From assembly GCA_946061355.1 (NCBI GenBank), contig CAMGRE010000152.1, positions 1 through 5,601 on the forward strand: a stretch of DNA of 5,601 bases, read 5' to 3'. Shown here one piece after another: positions 1 to 5,601 of this stretch (position 1 is its first letter; each line of letters begins with the position of its first letter). This DNA is from an uncultured bacterium. GTDB lineage: Bacteria; Bacillota; Clostridia; Lachnospirales; Lachnospiraceae. The translations under genes were made by a program, and so were the position numbers. Below the pieces are notes generated by a model. That model saw only the letters and a list, made by a program, of their open reading frames with translations. It was not told the origin of the DNA and did no database searches.

Positions 1-694
1 AATATCCAAGCTCCGGATTCGGTATGTACAATCCGGCAAACTGACAGATGATACCGAGAATCCATGTGATCAGAATTCCCCAAAGAATGTTTCCCTTGAC
101 CCCCTTGATGACAAGAACTGATGTAATGATCACGCCGATGATCGCAAGGATCACGGTAATTCCTACATCACTCACACTGGCGCCCTCAACGGCATCCAGA
201 GAAAACAGCTGTACCAGGGTCGCTCCGCCCACTACGATCTTTGCATTCTGCAGACCGATAAATGCGATAAAAAATCCGATACCAACGGATACCGCTCTCT
301 TCAGGTTCGTGGGAATAGAATTGAAGATTGCCTCACGGATGTTGAACAGAGACAGTAAAATGAAGATAACTCCTTCGATAAATACCGCAGCAAGAGCCGC
401 TTCCCAGGGATATCCCATGCCAAGCACTACGGTATATGCAAAGAATGCATTCAGTCCCATACCGGGAGCAAGTGCAAAAGGATAGTTTGCGAACAACGCC
501 ATACATATCGTTCCGATAAAGGATGCCAGTACCGTAGCCGTAAACAGAGCCCCCTGATCCATTCCTGTCGCGCTCAGTATACTGGGATTCACCGCGAGGA
601 TATACGCCATTGTCATGAATGTGGTGATACCTGCAAGAATCTCTGTTTTGACTGTTGTGTTGTTCTCACGCAGCTTAAACAATTTTTCCAACAT
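1..694 (-). CDS. AzgA/PbuG-type purine-base permease (NCS2 superfamily), 3' end cut by window edge
   Basis: This is the first 231 residues of an integral membrane permease; the reading frame stays open to base 1, so the C-terminal half lies outside the window. AzgA-type carriers usually have about 430-470 residues and import adenine, guanine or hypoxanthine, probably by proton symport, for purine salvage. Family features seen in the translation are the opening segment TTFMTMAYILAVNP (residues 24-37), the signature FALAPGMGLNAFFAYTVV (73-90), and a later block PTNLKRAVSVGIGFFIAFIG (128-147) followed by LQN. The visible half carries several hydrophobic helices. The ATG at 694-692 is preceded by AGGAGG at eight bases, which fixes the start. 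It lies 50 bases downstream of the flavodiiron gene on the same strand, with no terminator or purine riboswitch between them. The family call is secure; the exact base transported cannot be read from this half. An azgA/pbuG-type symbol would be a guess, so none is given. Confidence 0.93.
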   Translation of the reverse strand, partial: MLEKLFKLRENNTTVKTEILAGITTFMTMAYILAVNPSILSATGMDQGALFTATVLASFIGTICMALFANYPFALAPGMGLNAFFAYTVVLGMGYPWEAALAAVFIEGVIFILLSLFNIREAIFNSIPTNLKRAVSVGIGFFIAFIGLQNAKIVVGGATLVQLFSLDAVEGASVSDVGITVILAIIGVIITSVLVIKGVKGNILWGILITWILGIICQFAGLYIPNPELGY

Positions 695-724
695 TTCTTT
701 CTCCTCCTCTTAAGTTGTGTTGTT
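654..724. repeat. 11-base direct repeat (gttgtgttgtt) flanking the permease start
   Basis: The plus-strand word gttgtgttgtt occurs at 654-664 and again at 714-724, exactly 60 bases apart; on the coding strand it reads AACAACACAAC. One copy is in the untranslated gap just ahead of the ribosome binding site and the other lies at codons 11-14 of the permease. The identity is seen directly. No function is known to me, and chance is a real possibility for such an A/C-rich word. Confidence 0.4.
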
Positions 725-744
725 ATATAAATTTAATTACTGCC
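695..744. other. Intergenic gap between flavodiiron gene and purine permease
   Basis: This 50-base AT-rich gap holds the permease ribosome binding site and one copy of the 11-base repeat. I see no G+C-rich hairpin followed by a T run, and the gap is too short for a purine riboswitch. A weak promoter cannot be excluded, since an AT-rich TATATA run occurs at 724-729, but I find no well-spaced -35 box for it. Readthrough from the upstream operon is therefore possible. Confidence 0.6.
703..708 (-). promoter_or_regulatory. Strong ribosome binding site of the purine permease
   Basis: On the minus strand the sequence reads AGAGGAGGAGAAAGAAATG. A full AGGAGG core lies eight bases before the ATG at 694. 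It supports this start over any internal one and suggests efficient translation. Confidence 0.85.
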
Positions 745-1899
745 CTACTTTGCCAACTCCTCTGCCAGTGCATTAAGCTGAGCCTCGCTCGCTTCATTCA
801 GCGCCGACTTGATGGTGACGGTTGTCTCCGTAAACTGAAGTTCTTTGCTGTTTTGCAGCATATCGCGCATCACCTTTGCTGCCGTGGATGCCCAGGTGCC
901 GTTTTCGATCAGACCGACCGTACGTTTCTGATATCCCCGCTCTGTCAGGTGATGGATAAACTCTTTCATAAAAGGGAAGGCATCCCCGTTGTAGGTCGTT
1001 GTGGCAAGCACCAGTTTTCCGTAACGGAATGCATCTTCCACCGCTTCTGCCATGTCTGTCCGGGCAAGATCCTGCAGTACGACCTTTTCCACGCCTTTTT
1101 CCCGCAATAACTCTGCCAGCTTCTCCACTGCCTTCTTTGTATTGCCATAGACCGATGTATAGGCGATCACGACACCTTCCGTCTCTACGCGATAGGAAGA
1201 CCATATGTCATATAAATTGATATAATACTCCAGATTCTCCGTCAGCACAGGTCCATGGAGCGGACAGATCGTCTGAATGTCAAGTCCGGCCGCCTTCTTT
1301 AAGACAGTCTGTACCTGCATTCCGTATTTCCCTACGATTCCGATGTAATAACGGCGTGCCTCACATGCCCAGTCTTCTTCGACATCCAGCGCACCGAATT
1401 TGCCGAAAGCATCGGCGGAAAACAGAATCTTCTCGGAAGTTTCATAGGAGAACATCACCTCCGGCCAGTGAACCATCGGAGCAAAGAGGAAGTTCAGCGT
1501 ATGTGTTCCTAGCTCCAGTGTGCCGCCGTTTGCTGCCGGTTCTTTCTTTTCTCCCAGATCAATTCCGAAGAACTGATTCATAAACTCAAACGCCTTTGGC
1601 GTGGCAACTACTTTTGTATCAGGATATTTCTCAAGAAATGCCGGGATACTGCCCGCATGATCCGGCTCCATGTGCTGGATCACCAGATAATCCGGCTTTT
1701 TTCCGGACAGCTCTGCCTCCAGATGAGCAAGCCATTCCTCTGCAAATCTCTCATCCACCGTATCCATGACAGCAGTCTTCTCATCCAGAATCACATAAGA
1801 ATTATAAGCCATGCCGTTTGGCACCTGATACTGACCTTCAAACAGATCCGTCTGATGGTCATTTACGCCAATATAGCGCACACTATCCGTAATTCTCAC
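745..1899 (-). CDS. fprA: FprA-type flavodiiron protein (A-type flavoprotein, class A)
   Basis: A soluble cytoplasmic enzyme of 384 residues that reduces O2 to water and/or NO to N2O, fed by rubredoxin or a similar carrier; it protects anaerobes against oxygen and nitrosative stress. The N-terminal metallo-beta-lactamase-like domain (about residues 1-240) carries every expected diiron ligand: the HMEPDH motif gives H76, E78, D80 and H81, then H144 (MVHWPE), D163 (SADAFG) and H215 (CPLHGP). The C-terminal flavodoxin domain (about 243-384) starts with the FMN phosphate loop TSVYGNT (248-254) and includes a TTTYNGDAFP segment. Length and domains match class A; no rubredoxin or flavin-reductase domain is fused at the C-terminus. 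I chose the GTG at 1899 over the in-frame ATG at 1923 because AGGAG lies eight bases before the GTG and the protein then begins MRITDSVRYIG, as family members do. It starts 28 bases after the NuoL-like gene, so it is very likely in the same operon. Whether O2 or NO is preferred cannot be read from sequence. Confidence 0.95.
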   Translation of the reverse strand: MRITDSVRYIGVNDHQTDLFEGQYQVPNGMAYNSYVILDEKTAVMDTVDERFAEEWLAHLEAELSGKKPDYLVIQHMEPDHAGSIPAFLEKYPDTKVVATPKAFEFMNQFFGIDLGEKKEPAANGGTLELGTHTLNFLFAPMVHWPEVMFSYETSEKILFSADAFGKFGALDVEEDWACEARRYYIGIVGKYGMQVQTVLKKAAGLDIQTICPLHGPVLTENLEYYINLYDIWSSYRVETEGVVIAYTSVYGNTKKAVEKLAELLREKGVEKVVLQDLARTDMAEAVEDAFRYGKLVLATTTYNGDAFPFMKEFIHHLTERGYQKRTVGLIENGTWASTAAKVMRDMLQNSKELQFTETTVTIKSALNEASEAQLNALAEELAK

Positions 1900-1907
1900 A
1901 AAAATCA

Positions 1908-1912
1908 CTCCT
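1908..1912 (-). promoter_or_regulatory. Ribosome binding site that decides the GTG start of fprA
   Basis: On the minus strand AAGGAGTGATTTTTGTG places AGGAG eight bases ahead of the GTG at 1899-1897. The alternative ATG at 1923-1921 has no Shine-Dalgarno sequence ahead of it and would add eight residues (MCKKGVIF) not expected in the family. An A run and a T run flank the site and could pair weakly over it; I give this little weight. Confidence 0.8.
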
Positions 1913-1927
1913 TTTTTACACACATAA

Positions 1928-4114
1928 CTAAATTATTAACAATAAATACAAAACTGTCAATACAAACCCGATACAGAACAGAAATAATCCAAAGGACATG
2001 CTCCTGGTGATCACACCACCGTTTTCCCTGATCTGATCGTGTTTTCTCGCAAGCTTATGCTCATAATACTTTTCATAACAAGGCTTCTTTTCCGATTTCC
2101 TTGATTTGAAACAATTGACGCCATATCGCAGATGATCCAATATGCTTCCCAGTATATGCGTCAGCCTGGTACCCTCCTCCAACTCATGGGTCAGCGGGCT
2201 GTCCCGATACACGGTCTTACGAAGCGCCACGACAATACTGTCTAACAGGGAATCCCCCGTGCGCGCTCCGAACAGCATGACAGCACAGCTAAACGGCGTC
2301 ACAACACAGTCTATCAGCTTGTCACAGACACTGCACGCGAATCCGCCGATAAAGGGAAGTATTCCGGTCAGCACAGGACGATAGACCAGGTTCTCCAGAT
2401 CAAGCTTCTCATTCCAGCAATTCTGATAGCCCAGATTCTGATTCTCGTCCTTGCCCATCATATAAGTCCTCACGACAAACAGATATACAAGCGCGCCAAT
2501 GCACAGGGAAATGACAGATCCCTTCAGGTTTGTCAGGGAGAAATATGACACCGCGTGCGCCTCTCCCTCAAAGGCGAAAAAGCCCTGTCCGAGATCCGCC
2601 AGTTTATCCATCGTAAGTGAAGGAATAACGCCCAGTACGGGAATTACCGCCGCGCCGCCACAGAGCGCAAACGCGCTCACCGGATTCACATAATTTTTCT
2701 TCTCATCAAACGCTGCCTGTTTTGCCGCATCCGTATTTCTCTCTATAAAAATACAAATATACAGCTTTGTCATATACGCTGCGGTGAGACCGCCGCTGAT
2801 CAGGAAGATCCATTCAATAACCGTCATGGCACTTGCGGAATACAAAATAGGAGCAACACCTTCTGCCAGAAGCTCCCTGTATTCCACAATGCTCTCGTGA
2901 AGCAGCGTCTTACTCACATACCCGTTGAACAGCGGCACACCGGCAATGCCCAGTGCACCGGAGAGGAAGATCAGATTGAGTAACGGTTTCTTACGTCCGA
3001 AACCACGGATCTCATTCAGGGAAAGCTCGTGCAGATTCATAAAGACAACACCTGCTGCCATAAAGAGCACCAGCTTGATCAGGGAATGATTCACCATGTG
3101 GAGGAAACTTCCTCTGACGGCAAGCGCATTCTCCTCGCCGAGCAGTCCGGTCATGCCGATCCCCACCATGATAAAACCAATCTGGGACAGCGACGAACAT
3201 GCCAGCGTCCTCTTTAAATTCACGGAAAACAGGGCAAGCACCGCGCCGAGGAACATCGTGATCACACCGATCGTCAGGATCAGTGTTCCCCAAACACCGT
3301 CATGATAAAACAGCTGACAGCTTACAACAATGATTCCAAACACACCCGCCTTTGTCAGGACACCGGACAGCAGTGCGCTTGCCGGAGCCGGAGCCACCGG
3401 ATGTGCTTTCGGCAGCCAGATATGTAGCGGAAATGCACCGGCTTTGGCGCCAAAACCAAAGAGCAGACAAAGCCCTGCTGCATACAGTCTGCCCGTGGAA
3501 GCTGCGACATTTCCCGATACCATAAGTTCGTGGAGCGCGTCCATATTGAGCGTGCCAAAAATATCATACAACAGAAAGAGGCCCATCAGCATGACCAGTC
3601 CTCCCATCACCGCGATGGCAAGATACGTTTCTGCCGCCCGCAGCGCACCCGCCGTCTCCTCCTGTGCTACCCACACGTAGGAAGTAAAGGACATGATCTC
3701 AAAGAAGATAAATGTAGTATACAGATCCGACGACAGGAAGACGCCTATTGTCGCACCGAGCGTAAACAGCACGAACAGATAATAGCGGTTGCGATTCCTG
3801 TAATGCGCCAGATACTCCTTTGAAAAGAGCGTGGTCATCATCCACATAAAGGAAGCGACCAGACCGTATAACACCCGGAAACCATCCAGCTTAAGGCTCA
3901 TGCCAAGTCCACAGAAACCTTTCCAGACAAACTGCAGATTCCCAATTTTATCAATTTGAATAAACAGCCCGAGAAATATCAAAAATTCCAGTATCGTAAC
4001 GCCGTCCGCAAAGCAGTCGCGCAGCGTCTTATTCTTTCTCCCGATCCCATATGAGATCAGTGCTCCCAGGAATGGAATTCCCACGAGGGCAAGCAATATT
4101 CCGTTTCCTTCCAT
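1928..4114 (-). CDS. Antiporter-like proton-conducting membrane subunit, NuoL/MrpA/HyfB type, with long C-terminal extension
   Basis: A 728-residue polytopic membrane protein of the proton-conducting transporter family shared by complex I, Mrp antiporters and membrane-bound hydrogenases. Residues of the ion path are present: E139 in FFEIMSF (TM5), K224 in FGAKAGAFPLHIWLPKAHP (TM7), K255 in LTKAGVFG (TM8), H343 and K347 in NHSLIKLVLF, and K402 in GYVSKTLLHES (TM12). The core ends near residue 550. A further 178 residues follow: LDLENLVYRPVL from 571 begins a probable amphipathic segment, a charged lysine-rich stretch spans about 670-700, and a last membrane helix spans about 705-727. This resembles the lateral helix plus final helix of NuoL and HyfB but is longer; NuoL has about 613 residues. 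Cysteines at 594, 597, 603 and 610 lie in the extension. It lacks an evident fused MbhD/MnhB tail of full MrpA. It follows the 489-residue paralogue by 17 bases and precedes fprA by 28. The parent complex cannot be decided without the upstream genes. Confidence 0.92.
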   Translation of the reverse strand: MEGNGILLALVGIPFLGALISYGIGRKNKTLRDCFADGVTILEFLIFLGLFIQIDKIGNLQFVWKGFCGLGMSLKLDGFRVLYGLVASFMWMMTTLFSKEYLAHYRNRNRYYLFVLFTLGATIGVFLSSDLYTTFIFFEIMSFTSYVWVAQEETAGALRAAETYLAIAVMGGLVMLMGLFLLYDIFGTLNMDALHELMVSGNVAASTGRLYAAGLCLLFGFGAKAGAFPLHIWLPKAHPVAPAPASALLSGVLTKAGVFGIIVVSCQLFYHDGVWGTLILTIGVITMFLGAVLALFSVNLKRTLACSSLSQIGFIMVGIGMTGLLGEENALAVRGSFLHMVNHSLIKLVLFMAAGVVFMNLHELSLNEIRGFGRKKPLLNLIFLSGALGIAGVPLFNGYVSKTLLHESIVEYRELLAEGVAPILYSASAMTVIEWIFLISGGLTAAYMTKLYICIFIERNTDAAKQAAFDEKKNYVNPVSAFALCGGAAVIPVLGVIPSLTMDKLADLGQGFFAFEGEAHAVSYFSLTNLKGSVISLCIGALVYLFVVRTYMMGKDENQNLGYQNCWNEKLDLENLVYRPVLTGILPFIGGFACSVCDKLIDCVVTPFSCAVMLFGARTGDSLLDSIVVALRKTVYRDSPLTHELEEGTRLTHILGSILDHLRYGVNCFKSRKSEKKPCYEKYYEHKLARKHDQIRENGGVITRSMSFGLFLFCIGFVLTVLYLLLII

Positions 4115-4123
4115 CTTTCCATT

Positions 4124-4129
4124 CCTCCT
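4124..4129 (-). promoter_or_regulatory. Ribosome binding site of the NuoL-like subunit
   Basis: AGGAGG on the minus strand lies nine bases before the ATG at 4114-4112 and starts two bases after the stop codon of the preceding gene. A nearer ATG, directly behind the AGGAGGA, is too close to the site and out of frame. The tight spacing supports co-transcription of the two membrane subunits. Confidence 0.85.
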
Positions 4130-4131
4130 CT

Positions 4132-5601
4132 CTATAGACTACCCATCTCTCTGGCAATCGTCCGGAAAAAGTCCACAAGCGGTGCGGAACACAGACCAAA
4201 GATTACGATAAATACCGCAAAAACGCAGAGCGCCAGCAGCATATACCAATTGGGATCCTCCACATCCTTTATGGAATCATAATCAAAACCCTTTGACGGG
4301 AAAAACGCCCGGATCACGATCGTCAACATATAGATCGCCGTGAGCAGCGCTGAGATCAACAGCGCGCCTATTCCGGCAAACGCAAGAGGATTATCACTTG
4401 CTACCGCCGCCTGAGCAAGATTCCATTTACTGATGAAGCCTGCCAGTCCCGGCACACCCATCAGGCCTAAAGACGAAACGGTAAAAATCCCGAACACCCA
4501 CGGCATCCGTCTGCCGAAGCCATCCAGTTCATGCACATAGCTTCTTCCTGTCTTATACATGACAGCGCCTGCACAGAAGAAAGAACATATCTTCATCACC
4601 GCGTGAAAGACCAGATGGCAGAGCGCTCCGACCAGCCCCAGCGGTGTCATGATCGTCACCCCGAACAAAACATAAGACAGATTGCTGATCGTGGAAAACG
4701 CGAGTCTCCTCTTGATATGCGTCTCTTTCACAGCGCGGCTGCAGCCATAGACTATGGTAAAGACCACTGCCGCCATCACGACATACTGTGCCCACGTTCC
4801 CCGCAGGAAATCAATTCCGAAGCAGTAATAAGTCAGCCGGATAATGGCAAATGCACCCGCCTTCACGACTGCCACGGCATGAAGCAGCGCCGTAACCGGC
4901 GTCGGAGCCACACCGGCATCCGGAAGCCAGGAGTTAAAAGGACATACCGCCGCCTTGACGCCAAAGCCGAAGAACGCCAGAACATACACAAGTAGCAGCA
5001 CATTTACCTGATTCCCGATGAGAGCCGGATCAAGCGATCCCCCGGGCACAAAATCCGGAGAAGCTCCATATACGATAATAAAGACCATACCGATAAAGCC
5101 GAAGGCCGCGCCGCCCATGGAATAATACAGATATTTTCTGCTGGCAAGAACCGCCTCCCGCGTCATGGTATGCATGACAAGCGGCACAGTCACCAGTGTG
5201 AGCAGCTCGTAGAAGAAATACATGGTCATCATATCCTCTGCGAACGCGATACCGAGCGTCACTCCGTAGGTCACTGTGTAGAACAGGAAAAAGGTTTTTT
5301 CCCTTTCCTCATGCTTCATATACTCAAAAGAATAGAGTGTGGCGAAAGGCCAGAGCGCCGCCACCAGCCCGCCAAACACCTTGGACAATCCGTCTATCTT
5401 AAAGGATAGCGTCAGATCTCCGGTAAAGCGTACCAGAGCAAGCTGCTCTGCCGGCGGATTTGCCAGAATCGCAAATACCAGCAGCGAATTGACCACCACC
5501 ATAGTCTCCAAAAAGACCATCATCTGCCCCCGTTTTTTGAACGGCAGCAGGGGGATCAGAATGCCTGTGAGAAACGGGATCAGAACTACAATCGACATCA
5601 T
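4132..5601 (-). CDS. Antiporter-like proton-conducting membrane subunit, MrpD/NuoM/NuoN type
   Basis: A 489-residue membrane protein with about 14 hydrophobic segments, the usual size for MrpD, NuoM or NuoN. It would act in the membrane arm of a multi-subunit ion-translocating complex, moving H+ (or Na+) as electrons or ions pass elsewhere in the complex. Visible path residues are E132 in YFFYELLTLV (TM5), K216 in FGFGVKAAVCPFNSWLPDA (TM7), H241 and K247 in LLHAVAVVKAGAF (TM8), H333 and K337 in FHAVMKICSFFCAGA, and K392 in GFISKWNLAQ (TM12). A lysine at the last position is like MrpD, NuoN and NuoL rather than NuoM, which has glutamate there. The ATG at 5601-5599 is the last codon of the window and a second ATG follows at once, so the ribosome binding site is out of view and the start is not proven. 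However, the first membrane helix begins right behind it, as expected. It is a paralogue of the gene 17 bases downstream and probably follows further complex subunits upstream. Confidence 0.9.
   Translation of the reverse strand: MMSIVVLIPFLTGILIPLLPFKKRGQMMVFLETMVVVNSLLVFAILANPPAEQLALVRFTGDLTLSFKIDGLSKVFGGLVAALWPFATLYSFEYMKHEEREKTFFLFYTVTYGVTLGIAFAEDMMTMYFFYELLTLVTVPLVMHTMTREAVLASRKYLYYSMGGAAFGFIGMVFIIVYGASPDFVPGGSLDPALIGNQVNVLLLVYVLAFFGFGVKAAVCPFNSWLPDAGVAPTPVTALLHAVAVVKAGAFAIIRLTYYCFGIDFLRGTWAQYVVMAAVVFTIVYGCSRAVKETHIKRRLAFSTISNLSYVLFGVTIMTPLGLVGALCHLVFHAVMKICSFFCAGAVMYKTGRSYVHELDGFGRRMPWVFGIFTVSSLGLMGVPGLAGFISKWNLAQAAVASDNPLAFAGIGALLISALLTAIYMLTIVIRAFFPSKGFDYDSIKDVEDPNWYMLLALCVFAVFIVIFGLCSAPLVDFFRTIAREMGSL

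Noticed and set aside
48..485. Plus-strand open frame of 145 codons opposite the purine permease
   Set aside because: It lies wholly antisense to a clear membrane transporter, has no ribosome binding site that I can see, and its translation (rich in T, I, P, R) looks like the antisense of hydrophobic codons.
724..757. Possible promoter ahead of the purine permease (TTGGCA at the end of fprA and a TATATA run)
   Set aside because: The spacing between TTGGCA and the TATATA run is about 22 bases, too long for a standard sigma-A promoter, and the hexamer at the correct spacing (AATTTA) is poor.
695..760. Intrinsic terminator after fprA
   Set aside because: I searched both the gap and the last codons of fprA for a G+C-rich inverted repeat followed by T residues on the minus strand and found none.
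794..1204. Minus-strand frame of 136 codons inside fprA
   Set aside because: It overlaps the flavodoxin domain of fprA in another frame and gives an arginine/glycine-rich sequence without recognisable domains; the fprA frame carries all the conserved motifs.
1657..2010. Plus-strand frame spanning the fprA / NuoL-like junction
   Set aside because: It is antisense to the 5' end of fprA and the 3' end of the NuoL-like gene, with no conserved motif; the junction itself is explained by the two minus-strand genes.
2280..2350. Iron-sulfur cluster site from the CxxC and following cysteines in the NuoL-like extension
   Set aside because: The spacing does not match a ferredoxin-type or rubredoxin-type motif, and the residues sit in a hydrophobic or amphipathic segment, so I report only the pattern and not a cofactor.
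4531..4995. Plus-strand frame of 154 codons opposite the MrpD-like gene
   Set aside because: It is a shadow of the conserved TM7-TM12 region of the minus-strand gene; its His/Arg-rich translation has no domain signature.

Overview
The window reads as a stretch of bacterial chromosome, most likely from an anaerobic Firmicute of the class Clostridia (Lachnospiraceae-like). The reasons are strong AGGAGG-type ribosome binding sites, a flavodiiron protein typical of anaerobes, and the protein character of the transporters. This placement is inference: there is no rRNA or marker gene to confirm it. Base composition looks roughly balanced, and I see no mobile element, CRISPR array, tRNA or rRNA.

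All four supported genes lie on the minus strand, so transcription runs from high to low coordinates. From upstream to downstream: (1) 5601-4132, a 489-residue antiporter-like membrane subunit of the MrpD/NuoM/NuoN type; (2) 4114-1928, a 728-residue antiporter-like subunit of the NuoL/HyfB type with a long C-terminal extension; (3) 1899-745, an FprA-type flavodiiron protein with a complete diiron site and a flavodoxin domain; (4) 694 to the window edge, the N-terminal half of an AzgA/PbuG-type (NCS2) purine-base permease. The gaps are 17, 28 and 50 bases. None holds a recognisable terminator, so genes 1-3 almost certainly form one operon and gene 4 may be read through from it.

Genes 1 and 2 are the paired ion-pumping modules of a larger membrane complex: Mrp antiporter, membrane-bound hydrogenase, an energy-converting hydrogenase-related complex, or a complex I-like enzyme. 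Its other subunits must lie upstream of base 5601, outside the window. Both keep the acidic and lysine residues of the proton path, so they look active. The soluble flavodiiron protein reduces O2 to water and/or NO to N2O. Its position directly behind the pump genes is the most interesting aspect of the window: it suggests that oxygen or NO detoxification is co-expressed with a membrane ion-translocating, probably ferredoxin- or hydrogen-linked, complex. The purine permease has no evident functional link to the others.

No stretch longer than about 50 bases is left without a gene. I found no clearly novel system. The points worth a second look are the pump-flavodiiron linkage and the cysteine-bearing C-terminal extension of the 728-residue subunit.
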